DNA from: Salinibacter pepae
Lineage (GTDB): Bacteria; Bacteroidota; Rhodothermia; Rhodothermales; Salinibacteraceae
Assembly (NCBI RefSeq): GCF_947077775.1
Contig: NZ_CAMTTE010000001.1
Coordinates: 1,950,501 to 2,014,500, forward strand
DNA length: 64,000 nt
Reading direction: 5' to 3'
The position numbers and the translations under genes are program-made. Position 1 is the stretch's first letter; the number at the start of each line of letters is the position of its first letter. This document shows, piece after piece, positions 33,425 to 41,733 of this stretch. The notes beneath the pieces are model-generated. The model worked only from the letters and a program-made list of their open reading frames with translations. It ran no database searches and was not told where the DNA came from.

Positions 33425-35980
33425 ATGGATCGTCTTTTTCGGGCCCTTCGGCCGTTCATCCGACGCGTAACGCAGCGTGCCGGCGGGGTGCTCGTGCTTG
33501 CCGTCCTGGCGACGATCCTGGGCGGTTACGGGGCGTCTCAGCTCTCCATCGACACCGACATCGCCAACCTCGTCCCCGAAGACTACGAGAGCGTCCAGGC
33601 GCTCGATACCCTCCAGCGCACCGTCGGGGGGGAGCGTGACATGGCGGTTGCCATCTCCAGCCCGTCGTTCGAGGCCAACAAGGCGTTTGCGGAAGATTTC
33701 ATTCCGAGGGCCCTGTCTTTGAGGCGGGAGGCGGACACGAGTGCGACGTACCTGACGCGGGTCGAGTACAAGCGCGAGGTCGAGTTTCTGAAGGACAACG
33801 CGCTCTACTTTGCGTCCGACCAGGAGCTGCGCCAGGTCGAAGACTTTTTGGACGATCAGATCGCGGAGGCGAAGCGGGCCCGGCAGGACGCCAACCCGTT
33901 CTACTTCGAGCTCGAGGAAGAAGAGGGGGGGACGGCCGACACCGCCGAAACGACGGAAGAGTCCGGCGAGGCGCTGGAGGGGGTCTACGACCGCCTCATC
34001 GGAAAACGATACCCGATCTCCGACGACAGCACCACGATGGTGCTGCGCTTCTACCCGTCGGGGGCGAACACGAACATCGGCTACATCGAGAACCTGTACG
34101 CCGACACGCGGGCCCTGGTCGACCGGATGGAGCCCGCGTCGTATCACTCGGAGATGGAGGTCGTGCTCGCCGGGCGCCTGTACCGGCAGCTCGTGGAGGT
34201 GGAGACCATCTGGAGCGACGTGACGGGCTCGTTCGGGGTGGGGGTGGGGACCGTACTGCTCGTGGTCATTCTGTACTTCCTATACAAGGCCTACCGGGTG
34301 CGGTCGGGGCCGGGCTTCGACGGGCGGGGGCTGCTGCGCGAGCTGGTGCGGGCGCCGGTGATGGGCCTCGTGATCGGGGTGCCCCTGTTCATGAGCCTGG
34401 CGTGGACGGGCGGCGTGGCCGCCCTGCTGTTCGGGCGCCTCAACCTGATGACCTCGACCCTCGGGCTCGTGCTCTTCGGGCTGGGGATCGACTTTGGCAT
34501 CCACTTCTACGCCCGGTACGCCGAGGAGCGGGCCGACGGACACTCGGTCGCCGACGCGGTGGAGCGGACCTTCGTCAGCACCGGCCAGGCCATCGCCGTC
34601 GGGGCCTTCACGACGGCGGGGGCCCTGTACGTGCTCGTGGTGGCCGACTTCAAAGGCTTCAGCGAGTTTGGGGCCATTGCGGGGACGGGGGTGCTCTTTG
34701 CGCTCGTCGCCATGACGGTGGTGATGCCGGCCCTGCTGGCCCTGCTGGAACGGACCGGCCTGCTCGACCTGCGGAGGGGCGCCGGGATGGAGGCGGCGCC
34801 CGACGACGCCCCGCGGCGGTATTCGGCGGCACGGCCCGTCGTGGTGGGGGGGCTCGTGGCCGTCCTCCTGGCCCTGGCGCTCGCCCCGCAGGTGGACTTT
34901 CAGTACGACTTTGGGGCACTGGAGCCCGAGTACACCGAGTACGAGCAGCGCGACCGGTACGTCGACCGCGTCAGCACCGGGGGCAGTGACAACCGCCGCA
35001 ACCCGGCCTACATCGTGGCGGACAGCCGCGAGGCCGTGCCCAAGATTGTGACGGCCGTCCGCAAGAAGATGCGGGCGGATACGACCTCCCCGACCATCCT
35101 CGCGGTGGAGAGCCTGCAGGAGCGGTTCCCGCTCCGCGATACGGCCCAGGCGGCCAAGCTGGCCCGCATCGCCCAGATCCGCGAGACCGCCACGGAGAAC
35201 CGGTACCTCCGGGACGAGTCGACCGACGCGCTCGAACGGCTGCGCCGCGCCGCGCAGCCCCGCGCGCCCATCCCGCTCGATCAGGTGCCCCGGTCGCTCC
35301 GGAAGCAGTTTACGACGAAGGACGGCGAGCTCGGGCGGTTCGTCATGATCTACCCGTCGGTCGGCCTCTCCGACGGACGGAAGTCGATTGCCTTCGCCAA
35401 AGACGTGGGCACCATCACGACCGAGGACGGCACCACCTACCACGCAGGCTCGACGTCGCTCGTGGCGGCGGACATGCTGATGCTGCTGCAGCGGGAGGCG
35501 CCCTGGATGATTGCCGGGACGTTCGTCATCGTGGCCCTGCTCATGTGGCTCAACTTTCGGTCGCTCCGGTGGGCGGGCCTGGCGCTCGTGCCGCTCGTGG
35601 TGGGGCTGCTGTGGATGCTGCTGGTGATGGAGGTGTTTGGCCTCATGGTCAACTTCTACAACATGATCGTCTTTCCGGCCATCCTGGGGATCGGCAACGA
35701 CGCGGGCGTGCACATGGCGCACCGGTACCGGGAGGAGGGCCCCGGCTCGCTCTGGACGGTGCTGCGGTCGACGGGCGAGCACGTGACGATGGGCACGCTC
35801 ACGACGATGGTCGGGTTTGGGGGGCTGCTCCTGAGCTTCCACCCCGGCCTCAACTCGATGGGCACCCTCGCGGTGCTGGGACTGGGGACCACGCTGCTGG
35901 CGGCGGTACTCTTCCTGCCCGCCCTGTGGCAGTGGCTGGAGGACCGCGGCGACGCGCCGCACGCGTCGGGGACGAGATAG
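33425..35980 (+). CDS. MMPL/RND-superfamily exporter
   Basis: An 851-residue inner-membrane protein with two repeats, each holding a transmembrane helix, a large periplasmic loop and a block of five helices. The first block includes LGLVLFGLGIDFGIHFYARY and the second LGIGNDAGVHMAHRY, matching the conserved GxxxD helices that carry protons in this family. It resembles predicted lipid or hopanoid exporters (HpnN/MMPL) rather than AcrB. The ATG at 33425 is preferred to a longer frame. No adaptor or outer-membrane partner is adjacent. Confidence 0.9.
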   Translation: MDRLFRALRPFIRRVTQRAGGVLVLAVLATILGGYGASQLSIDTDIANLVPEDYESVQALDTLQRTVGGERDMAVAISSPSFEANKAFAEDFIPRALSLRREADTSATYLTRVEYKREVEFLKDNALYFASDQELRQVEDFLDDQIAEAKRARQDANPFYFELEEEEGGTADTAETTEESGEALEGVYDRLIGKRYPISDDSTTMVLRFYPSGANTNIGYIENLYADTRALVDRMEPASYHSEMEVVLAGRLYRQLVEVETIWSDVTGSFGVGVGTVLLVVILYFLYKAYRVRSGPGFDGRGLLRELVRAPVMGLVIGVPLFMSLAWTGGVAALLFGRLNLMTSTLGLVLFGLGIDFGIHFYARYAEERADGHSVADAVERTFVSTGQAIAVGAFTTAGALYVLVVADFKGFSEFGAIAGTGVLFALVAMTVVMPALLALLERTGLLDLRRGAGMEAAPDDAPRRYSAARPVVVGGLVAVLLALALAPQVDFQYDFGALEPEYTEYEQRDRYVDRVSTGGSDNRRNPAYIVADSREAVPKIVTAVRKKMRADTTSPTILAVESLQERFPLRDTAQAAKLARIAQIRETATENRYLRDESTDALERLRRAAQPRAPIPLDQVPRSLRKQFTTKDGELGRFVMIYPSVGLSDGRKSIAFAKDVGTITTEDGTTYHAGSTSLVAADMLMLLQREAPWMIAGTFVIVALLMWLNFRSLRWAGLALVPLVVGLLWMLLVMEVFGLMVNFYNMIVFPAILGIGNDAGVHMAHRYREEGPGSLWTVLRSTGEHVTMGTLTTMVGFGGLLLSFHPGLNSMGTLAVLGLGTTLLAAVLFLPALWQWLEDRGDAPHASGTR

Positions 35981-36009
35981 GGGGCAGGACCAACGCAGGA
36001 GTGTGTCCC

Positions 36010-36999
36010 CTAATTTGCATTGAGAGTGTCGAGTGGGCTCGTCACGCCCTCGCCGCTCTGTTCCAGAACGTGGACGTACTGCATGGTGGTGCGCAGCTGC
36101 TCATGGCCCAGCAGTCGCTGAATGGTGCGCACGTCGGTGCCGTCTCGCAGCAGGTGGGTGGCGAACGAATGCCGGAGGGTATGGCAGGTGGCGTGCTTCT
36201 CGATGTCTGCCGCGTCGGCGGCGTTCTTGACGGCGCGCTGCACGGCCGAATCGGACCGGTGGTGGCGGCGCACAGCCCCACTGCGCGGGTCGTCCGACAG
36301 CCGGGGGGAGGGGAAGACGTACTGCCACCGCCACTCGGTCGCTGCGTTCGGGTACTTCTCCGCAATCGCGTCGGGCAGATACACGCTCCCGACGCCCTCC
36401 ACACAGTCCGTCTCGTGCTGGGCCCTCACCTTTTTGAGATAGCGCTGGAGGGGGGCGTGCAGGCGCTCGGGGAGTACGGTCGTGCGGTCCTTTCCGCCCT
36501 TCCCGTCCCGCACGTGGACGCGGCCCCCGTCAAAGTCGAGCGCCTTCACCCGGAGGCGCAGGGCTTCCGAGAGGCGCAGGCCACTGCCGTAGAGAAGATG
36601 AGCAATGAGTCGGTTCGGACCGGGGGGCAGGGTCGCAAAGAGGCGCCGTACCTCCTCGCGGGAGAGCACCGTGGGGAGGCGTTTGGGGCGGTCGGCGCGG
36701 TCGAGCGGCCCGAGGTCGCCGAGCTCGACCCCGAGCACCTGTTCGTAGAGGAACACCAGCGCATTGAGGGCCTGGTTCTGGGTGGAGGCCGCCACGTTGC
36801 GCTCCGACGCGAGGTGGGACAGGAAGGCCCGGATGTCATCCTCGTTGAGGTGGCGGGGATGGGTGGTGTCGTGAAAGCGGACGAAGCGGATGACCCAGCG
36901 CACGTACGCCTTCTCCGTATGGTAGCTGTACTGGCGGCGCTGGCAGACCTGTCGTACCCGGTCGAGGAGCTTGGGGGCGTGGGGGGCGGGCCCAGGCAT
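36010..36999 (-). CDS. intI: Integron integrase IntI
   Basis: A site-specific tyrosine recombinase that inserts and excises gene cassettes at attI and attC. The 329-residue protein has the core-binding domain ([18 protein letters not shown]) and catalytic residues Arg ([14 protein letters not shown]), His/Arg ([13 protein letters not shown]), His ([16 protein letters not shown]) and Tyr in the last motif. The segment [16 protein letters not shown] with the following RRHH is the additional domain found only in integron integrases. It holds the extrahelical bases of folded attC sites. The frame is intact and host-like in composition, so it may be functional. It diverges from the cassette array. 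Confidence 0.97.
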   Translation of the reverse strand: MPGPAPHAPKLLDRVRQVCQRRQYSYHTEKAYVRWVIRFVRFHDTTHPRHLNEDDIRAFLSHLASERNVAASTQNQALNALVFLYEQVLGVELGDLGPLDRADRPKRLPTVLSREEVRRLFATLPPGPNRLIAHLLYGSGLRLSEALRLRVKALDFDGGRVHVRDGKGGKDRTTVLPERLHAPLQRYLKKVRAQHETDCVEGVGSVYLPDAIAEKYPNAATEWRWQYVFPSPRLSDDPRSGAVRRHHRSDSAVQRAVKNAADAADIEKHATCHTLRHSFATHLLRDGTDVRTIQRLLGHEQLRTTMQYVHVLEQSGEGVTSPLDTLNAN

Positions 37000-37034
37000 G
37001 GCCGAGGAAAGAGACTCCGGTCAGAGCGTATGGC

Positions 37035-37204
37035 TTGACAATAAGGTCGCCAATATTCAATATATCAAGGAAGTTGACATATTCCGCCAGTCGTATCCGT
37101 TTGACATATGCACAGAGCATCTCGCGTAACCAGCAATGGTTCAATGGGTTACGGGGTTGAAGATGTGCCTATGTCGAGCACCTTGATATAATTATAGGTT
37201 ATGC
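37035..37204 (+). promoter_or_regulatory. attI recombination region with candidate cassette promoter
   Basis: This stretch lies between intI and the first cassette. GTTATGC at 37198-37204 matches the cassette junctions, so crossover is most likely after G37198. Just before it, TGATATAAT (37184-37192) is a perfect extended -10, placing a start of transcription near the junction. Three TTGACA hexamers (37035, 37074, 37101), two within a TTGACATAT repeat 27 bp apart, and an inverted repeat CGTAACC/GGTTACG (37125-37153) may be integrase-binding or promoter elements. GTTACGG at 37148 is an alternative crossover point. Promoter consensus in this phylum may differ from E. coli. Confidence 0.6.
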
Positions 37205-37221
37205 ACACAGGGTAGGAGAAA

Positions 37222-37674
37222 ATGAGAAAGAGCCGGGCGCATGCTGTAAATGTCGTTCTCTTCGCAGTCTGCATGGGTCTCGGAGGAGGAGCTTATGCCG
37301 GGCTGCTTCCGGCGCGGATGAGCATTCTTCCCCTCTTCCCCATTCTCAGCGCCGCACTGTTTTATGGAGCAGCGTGGTGGATACAGCGCTTTCCCGCTCA
37401 CGTCAATATGCCGAATCAGGCGGCATACGACGCGTTGCCGGAAGAGGAACAACAAAGGGTAGTTGCTTGCACATTACCGTTTTTCTACTGGTCGACCGCG
37501 ATATGGTTGGGATTCTTTATCACGTGGTTCTCTTTCGACACAACGGCAGCCATTATCGTAGCCGTTGTGGTTGCCAATATTGCGGAGGGAGGACTGGCCG
37601 TCCGCATTCTATTTTTGAAGGCGCCGCGAAAGGTCCGCGAGCTTCAGGAGGGTGCGCAGGACAGGTCAAGGTAG
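37222..37674 (+). CDS. Cassette 1: small membrane protein of unknown function
   Basis: A 150-residue protein with about four hydrophobic segments (NVVLFAVCMGLGGGAYAGLL, ILPLFPILSAALFYGAAWW, FFYWSTAIWLGFFITWF, AAIIVAVVVANIAEGG) and a basic C-terminus. It is not recognised. AGGAG precedes the ATG by 3 bases, one of few Shine-Dalgarno sequences in the window. A four-codon reading frame (ATG 37201 to TAG) begins at the attI junction and ends over this Shine-Dalgarno. As the first cassette it should be the best expressed. Confidence 0.75.
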   Translation: MRKSRAHAVNVVLFAVCMGLGGGAYAGLLPARMSILPLFPILSAALFYGAAWWIQRFPAHVNMPNQAAYDALPEEEQQRVVACTLPFFYWSTAIWLGFFITWFSFDTTAAIIVAVVVANIAEGGLAVRILFLKAPRKVRELQEGAQDRSR

Positions 37675-37682
37675 AGAAATGT

Positions 37683-37796
37683 GCATAACCCTCCACTACA
37701 GCCGACGCTGGGCGGGTGCTCGCTTCGACCGAGGTCGACTTGCCTGCTCCTTTCGGAAGGCACCACTACCAGCGCGGCTGAGTTATATCGTTATAG
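37683..37796 (+). other. attC site 1 (114 bp)
   Basis: Ends GCATAAC and GTTATAG. The inner arms CAGCCGACGCTGG and CCAGCGCGGCTG pair fully except for one unpaired A, the hallmark of a folded attC. It closes cassette 1. Confidence 0.9.
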
Positions 37797-37845
37797 CGAC
37801 CCGACAGTAAGTCGATATCCTTCAACCACACACGAGGTACATGAT

Positions 37846-38280
37846 ATGAGAACCGTTGTCCCACTGTGTGTTGCTGTTGCCTTTCTCGCCAGCGGCTGCG
37901 ATTTCGGCAGCGGTACCACCAGTGATTCGGAGAGGAAGTTGAGCATCACTACCGATCAGCAAGTCTACTCAACCGAAAGAGTGGTGGCACGCTTCGAAAA
38001 CAATTATTCGCAGGCTGTACTGTACGACCGATGTGGAACGGCACTTTACCGCGGAAGTCCTGAGGGACAACCCTACGACGGAGCGACGTGTACACACGCG
38101 TTGACTCATACCCCTGTGCGCATCGGTGCGGGAGAAGTGTATTCTGACACGCTCGTCTGGTTTGGAAGCGATTATGCTTCGGGAACGTATCGATTCGAGT
38201 TTGACGTGACCGATACGGAAGGTGAGCCGCTGCCAAAGGAAGAAAGGTTAACGAAGGCAGTGGAGGTAGAAGATGAATGA
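37846..38280 (+). CDS. Cassette 2: lipoprotein of unknown function
   Basis: A 144-residue protein with a lipoprotein signal peptide (MRTVVPLCVAVAFLASGC, acylated Cys at 18). The mature part is a predicted beta-sandwich (ITTDQQVYSTERVVARFEN, then TYRFEFDVTDTEGEPL). The overall pattern is like immunoglobulin-type domains of surface lipoproteins. No enzyme motif is seen. The ATG at 37846 is used; the longer frame runs back into attC1 and is rejected. Confidence 0.75.
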   Translation: MRTVVPLCVAVAFLASGCDFGSGTTSDSERKLSITTDQQVYSTERVVARFENNYSQAVLYDRCGTALYRGSPEGQPYDGATCTHALTHTPVRIGAGEVYSDTLVWFGSDYASGTYRFEFDVTDTEGEPLPKEERLTKAVEVEDE

Positions 38281-38292
38281 GACGTAGGGTCG

Positions 38293-38423
38293 CAATAACC
38301 CAACGCTGCACCTGACGAGTAGCGTTGGTTCTTTCTGTGTCGTCGTGGCCACGACAGACGGTTGGCGACTTCGTGAAGCACTCACGCCGTAACGCCCACT
38401 CGCAGGTGAGCTATACGTTATGC
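38293..38423 (+). other. attC site 2 (131 bp)
   Basis: Ends CAATAAC and GTTATGC. Arms CACCTGACGAGT and ACTCGCAGGTG pair with one unpaired A. It closes cassette 2. Confidence 0.9.
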
Positions 38424-38460
38424 CGCTCTACGATATTTAGAATAGCTCTCTCCTTTTGGT

Positions 38461-38880
38461 ATGAAGTTTCGTTCGAACAGCAAGCCTCTGCAGCGTGTCT
38501 GGTTCGCTGGATGTGTCTTTGCCGGATTGCTTCTCCTGACAGGGGGTGCTGGCTGGATCCTTCCTATTGGTTTCAGCCTTGGGACTCTGATTGGCTACGG
38601 GGTTGGCGCTGTCGTGGTGCTTGTGTTCGCTCGAGGGCTTTATCACCGGAGTATTGTAAGCGGCATTTTGCTACTCATGGTGGCCCTGGGGCCAATCGCA
38701 CGGGGAATGGTTCAATGGACGATGGGAACTGCAGAGATGGAGCAGTCTGTTGCGGTATTGATGAAAGGAGGAGTCGCTCTATCCGGGATAGGTCTCAGCA
38801 TGCTAGTCATCCACACGATTTATAATCTCAGCAGTGAAGAGAGCACTCAAACATCGCGTCATAACACCCGCTTCACCTGA
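38461..38880 (+). CDS. Cassette 3: small membrane protein of unknown function
   Basis: A 139-residue protein with four hydrophobic segments (VWFAGCVFAGLLLLTGG, GTLIGYGVGAVVVLVFARG, IVSGILLLMVALGPIARG, GVALSGIGLSMLVIHTIY). Its last codons lie inside attC3, which is common for cassette genes. It is not recognised. No promoter of its own is evident, so it may rely on read-through from the attI side. Confidence 0.72.
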   Translation: MKFRSNSKPLQRVWFAGCVFAGLLLLTGGAGWILPIGFSLGTLIGYGVGAVVVLVFARGLYHRSIVSGILLLMVALGPIARGMVQWTMGTAEMEQSVAVLMKGGVALSGIGLSMLVIHTIYNLSSEESTQTSRHNTRFT

Positions 38881-38983
38881 CGAAAAGCAGAGGCGAGTTT
38901 GCTTATTTCACCCGTCGAGCGTTTTCTCTGCCTTGCCCATACTTGATGCCGTGACTTTTCGCCGGTGAGCTAACCCGTTACGA
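38859..38983 (+). other. attC site 3 (125 bp)
   Basis: Ends TCATAAC and GTTACGA. Arms CACCTGACGAAAAG and CTTTTCGCCGGTG pair with one unpaired A and one mismatch. It closes cassette 3. Confidence 0.88.
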
Positions 38984-39017
38984 GTTCTTTTTAGTAAAAA
39001 AGTAGGCAGCAGCACAA

Positions 39018-39272
39018 ATGGGAAAAGAAAGTAGATGGAGGTTTATTCTTTTTCGCGGTGTTTTCCTCTGGGGGTATCCCACGGGCCTGATCGCCAAATC
39101 GATAGAGCTGTTTCCACCTGGTGTGCACCTTCCAAGATTTACCTCACTGGCGGAAGTTGCGATATTTTTGATCGTCTGGGCCGTGAGCGGAATTGCGTTC
39201 GGCACTTGGATGTGGAATCAGAAAAAGAAGAGCTGCGAACTGCATCATGAGGAAGCGCCTGAGGCCTCATAA
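39018..39272 (+). CDS. Cassette 4: 84-residue membrane protein of unknown function
   Basis: Two hydrophobic segments (FILFRGVFLWGYPTGLIA and LAEVAIFLIVWAVSGIAFG) are followed by a charged tail (NQKKKSCELHHEEAPEAS). No homologue is recognised. The stop codon falls at the start of attC4, so the gene fills the cassette. Confidence 0.68.
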   Translation: MGKESRWRFILFRGVFLWGYPTGLIAKSIELFPPGVHLPRFTSLAEVAIFLIVWAVSGIAFGTWMWNQKKKSCELHHEEAPEAS

Positions 39273-39397
39273 CCCAGCGTTGCACCTGACCCCTCGCGTA
39301 CCGCCTTTTTCCTGTGCCGCAGCTTCGTCAGACGTTTCTGCCGACTGGATAGCGCTCACGCCGGAAGGGCCGGGGCAGGTGAACTCGACCGTTATGC
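39267..39397 (+). other. attC site 4 (131 bp)
   Basis: Ends TCATAAC and GTTATGC. Arms CACCTGACCCC and GGGGCAGGTG pair with one unpaired A. It closes cassette 4. Confidence 0.9.
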
Positions 39398-39440
39398 TGC
39401 GTGGCAACATCCGCGGGTAGCATCGGTTTTCTCTATTCCT

Positions 39441-39755
39441 ATGGCTACCGTTCAAACCAAACAAGATCTGATTGGGCACCTGCGCCGCCACCGAGGCGAT
39501 CTGCGTCGGCTCGGCGTGCAGCGTCTGGGCTTATTCGGCTCATTTCAGCGAGGCGAGTCCGACCCCGAGAGCGACGTGGATCTTTTGGTTGAGTTTATGC
39601 CGGGAGCAAAGTCCTTTGACAACTTCATGGCCGTCTCGTTTTTGTTGGAAGAAGAACTCGGTCGGTCGGTGGAATTGGTGACGCGCGAAGCGCTTAGTCC
39701 TCATATCGGTCCCCACATTCTGCAAAACGTCGAGTATGTCGAGATCGGAGACTGA
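39441..39755 (+). CDS. Cassette 5: minimal nucleotidyltransferase antitoxin (MntA-like)
   Basis: A 104-residue nucleotidyltransferase with intact active-site motifs: GSFQRGE followed by SDVDLLVEF. In characterised MntA/HepT pairs this enzyme AMPylates the HEPN toxin and neutralises it. The gene overlaps the following HEPN reading frame by 20 bp. Since the HEPN frame carries a stop codon, the antitoxin may now be without a full-length target. Confidence 0.85.
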   Translation: MATVQTKQDLIGHLRRHRGDLRRLGVQRLGLFGSFQRGESDPESDVDLLVEFMPGAKSFDNFMAVSFLLEEELGRSVELVTREALSPHIGPHILQNVEYVEIGD

Positions 39756-40083
39756 ATATCTTCGGCACATCCGAGATGAAGCCTGTTATTTGGGAGAGGC
39801 CAGCCGCGAGCATAGCTGAGACGACTTCTCGGACAACGAGACATTGAAGCGAGCATTTGTGCGTAGCATTGAGGTGATCGGAGAGGCCACAAAGAACCTC
39901 TCAACCGAATTTCGAGAGCAGCATCCGGACATCGAATGGCGAGCGATGGCTGGGATGCGTGACCAACTCATCCACGGGTATTTCGGAGTAGATTACGAGA
40001 TTGTATGGGATGTGGCAACCGAGAAGGCTCCGAAATTGAGAGAGGCGGTCAACAGAATTCTTGAAGACCAGGATGCAGCATAA
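39736..40083 (+). pseudogene. Cassette 5: HEPN toxin (HepT/DUF86-like) interrupted by an in-frame stop
   Basis: From ATG 39736 the frame begins MSRSETEYLRHIRDEACYLG, typical of DUF86. It meets TGA at 39817-39819 and continues in the same frame through FVRSIEVIGEATKNLS and MRDQLIHGYFGVDYEIVWDV to 40083. The toxin motif RX4HXY is intact (RDQLIHGY). The stop replaces a position usually holding Lys, Arg or Gln, so a single base change explains it. A TTG at 39844 could still start a shortened protein with the catalytic motif. It is otherwise well conserved, so the mutation is probably recent. Confidence 0.85.
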
Positions 40084-40266
40084 CCCTGCGCTAGAGGTAA
40101 CGGAGGGCTGAGGCCGTCATTGATCGAGGCCTGTTGGAAGGGACGACTTCTATGATCGGGAAGGGCAACGCCGGAGAATAGAAACTGCAGCCGACGTTGT
40201 AACTTGGCCCGAGTGAGTTCTGTTTGGTGTTTCCCGCCCCTCCGCACCTCAACTCGATCGTTATAC
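40078..40266 (+). other. attC site 5 (189 bp, long type)
   Basis: Ends GCATAAC and GTTATAC. Arms GAGGTAACGGAGGG and CCCTCCGCACCTC pair apart from the AA/G bulge. The longer central part resembles that of attC7. It closes cassette 5. Confidence 0.85.
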
Positions 40267-40339
40267 AGCCACAAACTTTTTGTCGCGGTGACGAGTTGAA
40301 AGTACGGAATACATCTCATCACCCGGCGAGCCAAGCGCT

Positions 40340-40597
40340 ATGCTTCGAACCTACGAAGGCATTCTTGAAGGCGACCGCGTCCGATGGGCGGGAGAAGACG
40401 TGCCGGCTGCCGATCGTCCGCTGCGCGTCCACGTCACCGTGCTTGAGGAGGAGACCGCAAAGGAGGAGCGGGGCCAGCAGATGGCCGACGCGCTCTCCAA
40501 ACTGGCGGATTCTGGCGCGTTCAGCGAGATTGAGGATCCAAGCGCGTGGCAACGTACGATTCGGGAAGATCGTCCGCTTCCCGGTCGTAACCGCTAG
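40340..40597 (+). CDS. Cassette 6: putative antitoxin partner of a PIN toxin
   Basis: An 85-residue protein beginning MLRTYEGILEGDRVRWAGED, then a RVHVTVLEEET strand and an acidic helix. The layout resembles short antitoxins that precede PIN toxins, with a small N-terminal beta domain and a helical tail. It ends 5 bp before the PIN gene, supporting a VapBC-type pair. The exact antitoxin family is not assigned. Confidence 0.7.
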   Translation: MLRTYEGILEGDRVRWAGEDVPAADRPLRVHVTVLEEETAKEERGQQMADALSKLADSGAFSEIEDPSAWQRTIREDRPLPGRNR

Positions 40598-40602
40598 CAC
40601 AT

Positions 40603-40974
40603 ATGCTTCTCGACAGTAACCTGATTATCTATGCAGCGCGACCTGAGCATGGGGCGCTCCGCGACTTTATCGCTCGTGAGGTTCCTTCCGTATCGGTAAT
40701 CAGCAAAGTGGAAACGTTGGGCTACCACGAGCTCACTGGGCAGGAGAAACAGTTTTTAGAGGAGTTCTTCAAGGCGGCCGGCGTGCTTCCGGTGTCACAC
40801 TCGGCCATCGCCGAAGCGATTCGACTCCGCCAGCAGCGCCGCATGTCACTTGGCGATGCGCTTATCGCTGGAACGGCGCTCAGTCACGGCGTGCCACTAG
40901 CTACCCACAATACAGAAGACTTTGCATGGGTCGAGGATTTGGACGTCGTGGATCCGCTTGCTAACAAGTCGTAA
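40603..40974 (+). CDS. Cassette 6: PIN-domain toxin (VapC-like)
   Basis: A 123-residue PIN-domain RNase. Acidic residues are Asp4 in MLLDSNLIIYAA, Glu in SKVETLGYHEL, Asp in MSLGDALIAGTAL and an acidic residue in ATHNTEDFAW. All are intact, so the toxin is likely active. It is the downstream member of a two-gene cassette, where toxin-antitoxin pairs are thought to stabilise arrays. Confidence 0.85.
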   Translation: MLLDSNLIIYAARPEHGALRDFIAREVPSVSVISKVETLGYHELTGQEKQFLEEFFKAAGVLPVSHSAIAEAIRLRQQRRMSLGDALIAGTALSHGVPLATHNTEDFAWVEDLDVVDPLANKS

Positions 40975-40981
40975 GGCGGCT

Positions 40982-41095
40982 GTATAACCCACCACTGCTG
41001 CCGACGACGGGCAGGGGCGAACTTCCGGCGGTAACGCCTCCGATGCAGGTTGCGTAACTTTTCGTGCCCGTCGCGGCAGAGTTCAGCCGTTATGG
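40982..41095 (+). other. attC site 6 (114 bp)
   Basis: Ends GTATAAC and GTTATGG. Arms CTGCCGACGACGGGCA and TGCCCGTCGCGGCAG pair over 15 bp with one unpaired A. It closes cassette 6. Confidence 0.92.
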
Positions 41096-41164
41096 CGGCT
41101 GGAAACGTGGCTTTGAGCTATTGCGTTGGTTATTTAGTCTTGCTCATCAAACGTTTCCAGCCCT

Positions 41165-41446
41165 ATGTTCGAGCCGCTGGAGGTCAAGGCCCTTTCTGGG
41201 TATCGCATCTGGATCCGCTATGCCGACGGGGAAGAAGGAGAAGTGGATCTTTCGCATCTTGCTGGTCAGGGTGTGTTCACACTCTGGGACGATGAGCAGG
41301 AGTGGAAAAACGTGAGGGTCGCGGAAGATGGTGCGATTCGGTGGAGCGAGGAGGTCGAGCTCTGCCCGGATGCGACATACCTGAAGCTGACGGGCAAATC
41401 CCCAGAGGAGGCATTCCCGAATCTGAAGTCCACGGCTCATGCCTGA
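41165..41446 (+). CDS. Cassette 7: DUF2442 protein
   Basis: A 93-residue DUF2442 protein (MFEPLEVKALSGYRIWIRYA, then EEGEVDLSHLAGQGVFTLWD). It overlaps the following DUF4160 gene by 8 bp. The two families recur together and are suspected toxin-antitoxin-like pairs, though their biochemical role is not established. A second, unpaired DUF2442 gene lies at 17196-17453. Confidence 0.85.
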   Translation: MFEPLEVKALSGYRIWIRYADGEEGEVDLSHLAGQGVFTLWDDEQEWKNVRVAEDGAIRWSEEVELCPDATYLKLTGKSPEEAFPNLKSTAHA

Positions 41447-41699
41447 GCTCTGTCGCTTCTACGGCGTGCGGATCAAGATGTACTATGACGATCACAATCC
41501 GCCGCATTTCCATGCGGAGTATGGAGGGGATGAGGCGCTGATTTCGATTGACACTCTGGACGTGATCGCGGGAGAGCTTCCGAGTCGTGCTCTCGGATTG
41601 GTCTACGAATGGGCCGGAAAGCATCGCGCAGAGTTGCGGGAGGTCTGGAAGCGGACGAAAAATCTGGAGCCGACAGGCAAGATCGAGCCGCTCGAATAG
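41439..41699 (+). CDS. Cassette 7: DUF4160 protein
   Basis: An 86-residue DUF4160 protein with the family signature MYYDDHNPPHFHAEYGG near residue 15 and a helical C-terminal half (YEWAGKHRAELREVWKR). The histidine-rich HNPPHFH element suggests a metal or catalytic site. It is co-translated with the upstream DUF2442 gene. Function is unproven; it may be the effector of the pair. Confidence 0.85.
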   Translation: MPELCRFYGVRIKMYYDDHNPPHFHAEYGGDEALISIDTLDVIAGELPSRALGLVYEWAGKHRAELREVWKRTKNLEPTGKIEPLE

Positions 41700-41733
41700 G
41701 TCATAGGAAGAACGGTTGTCCTCATTGAGGGTG

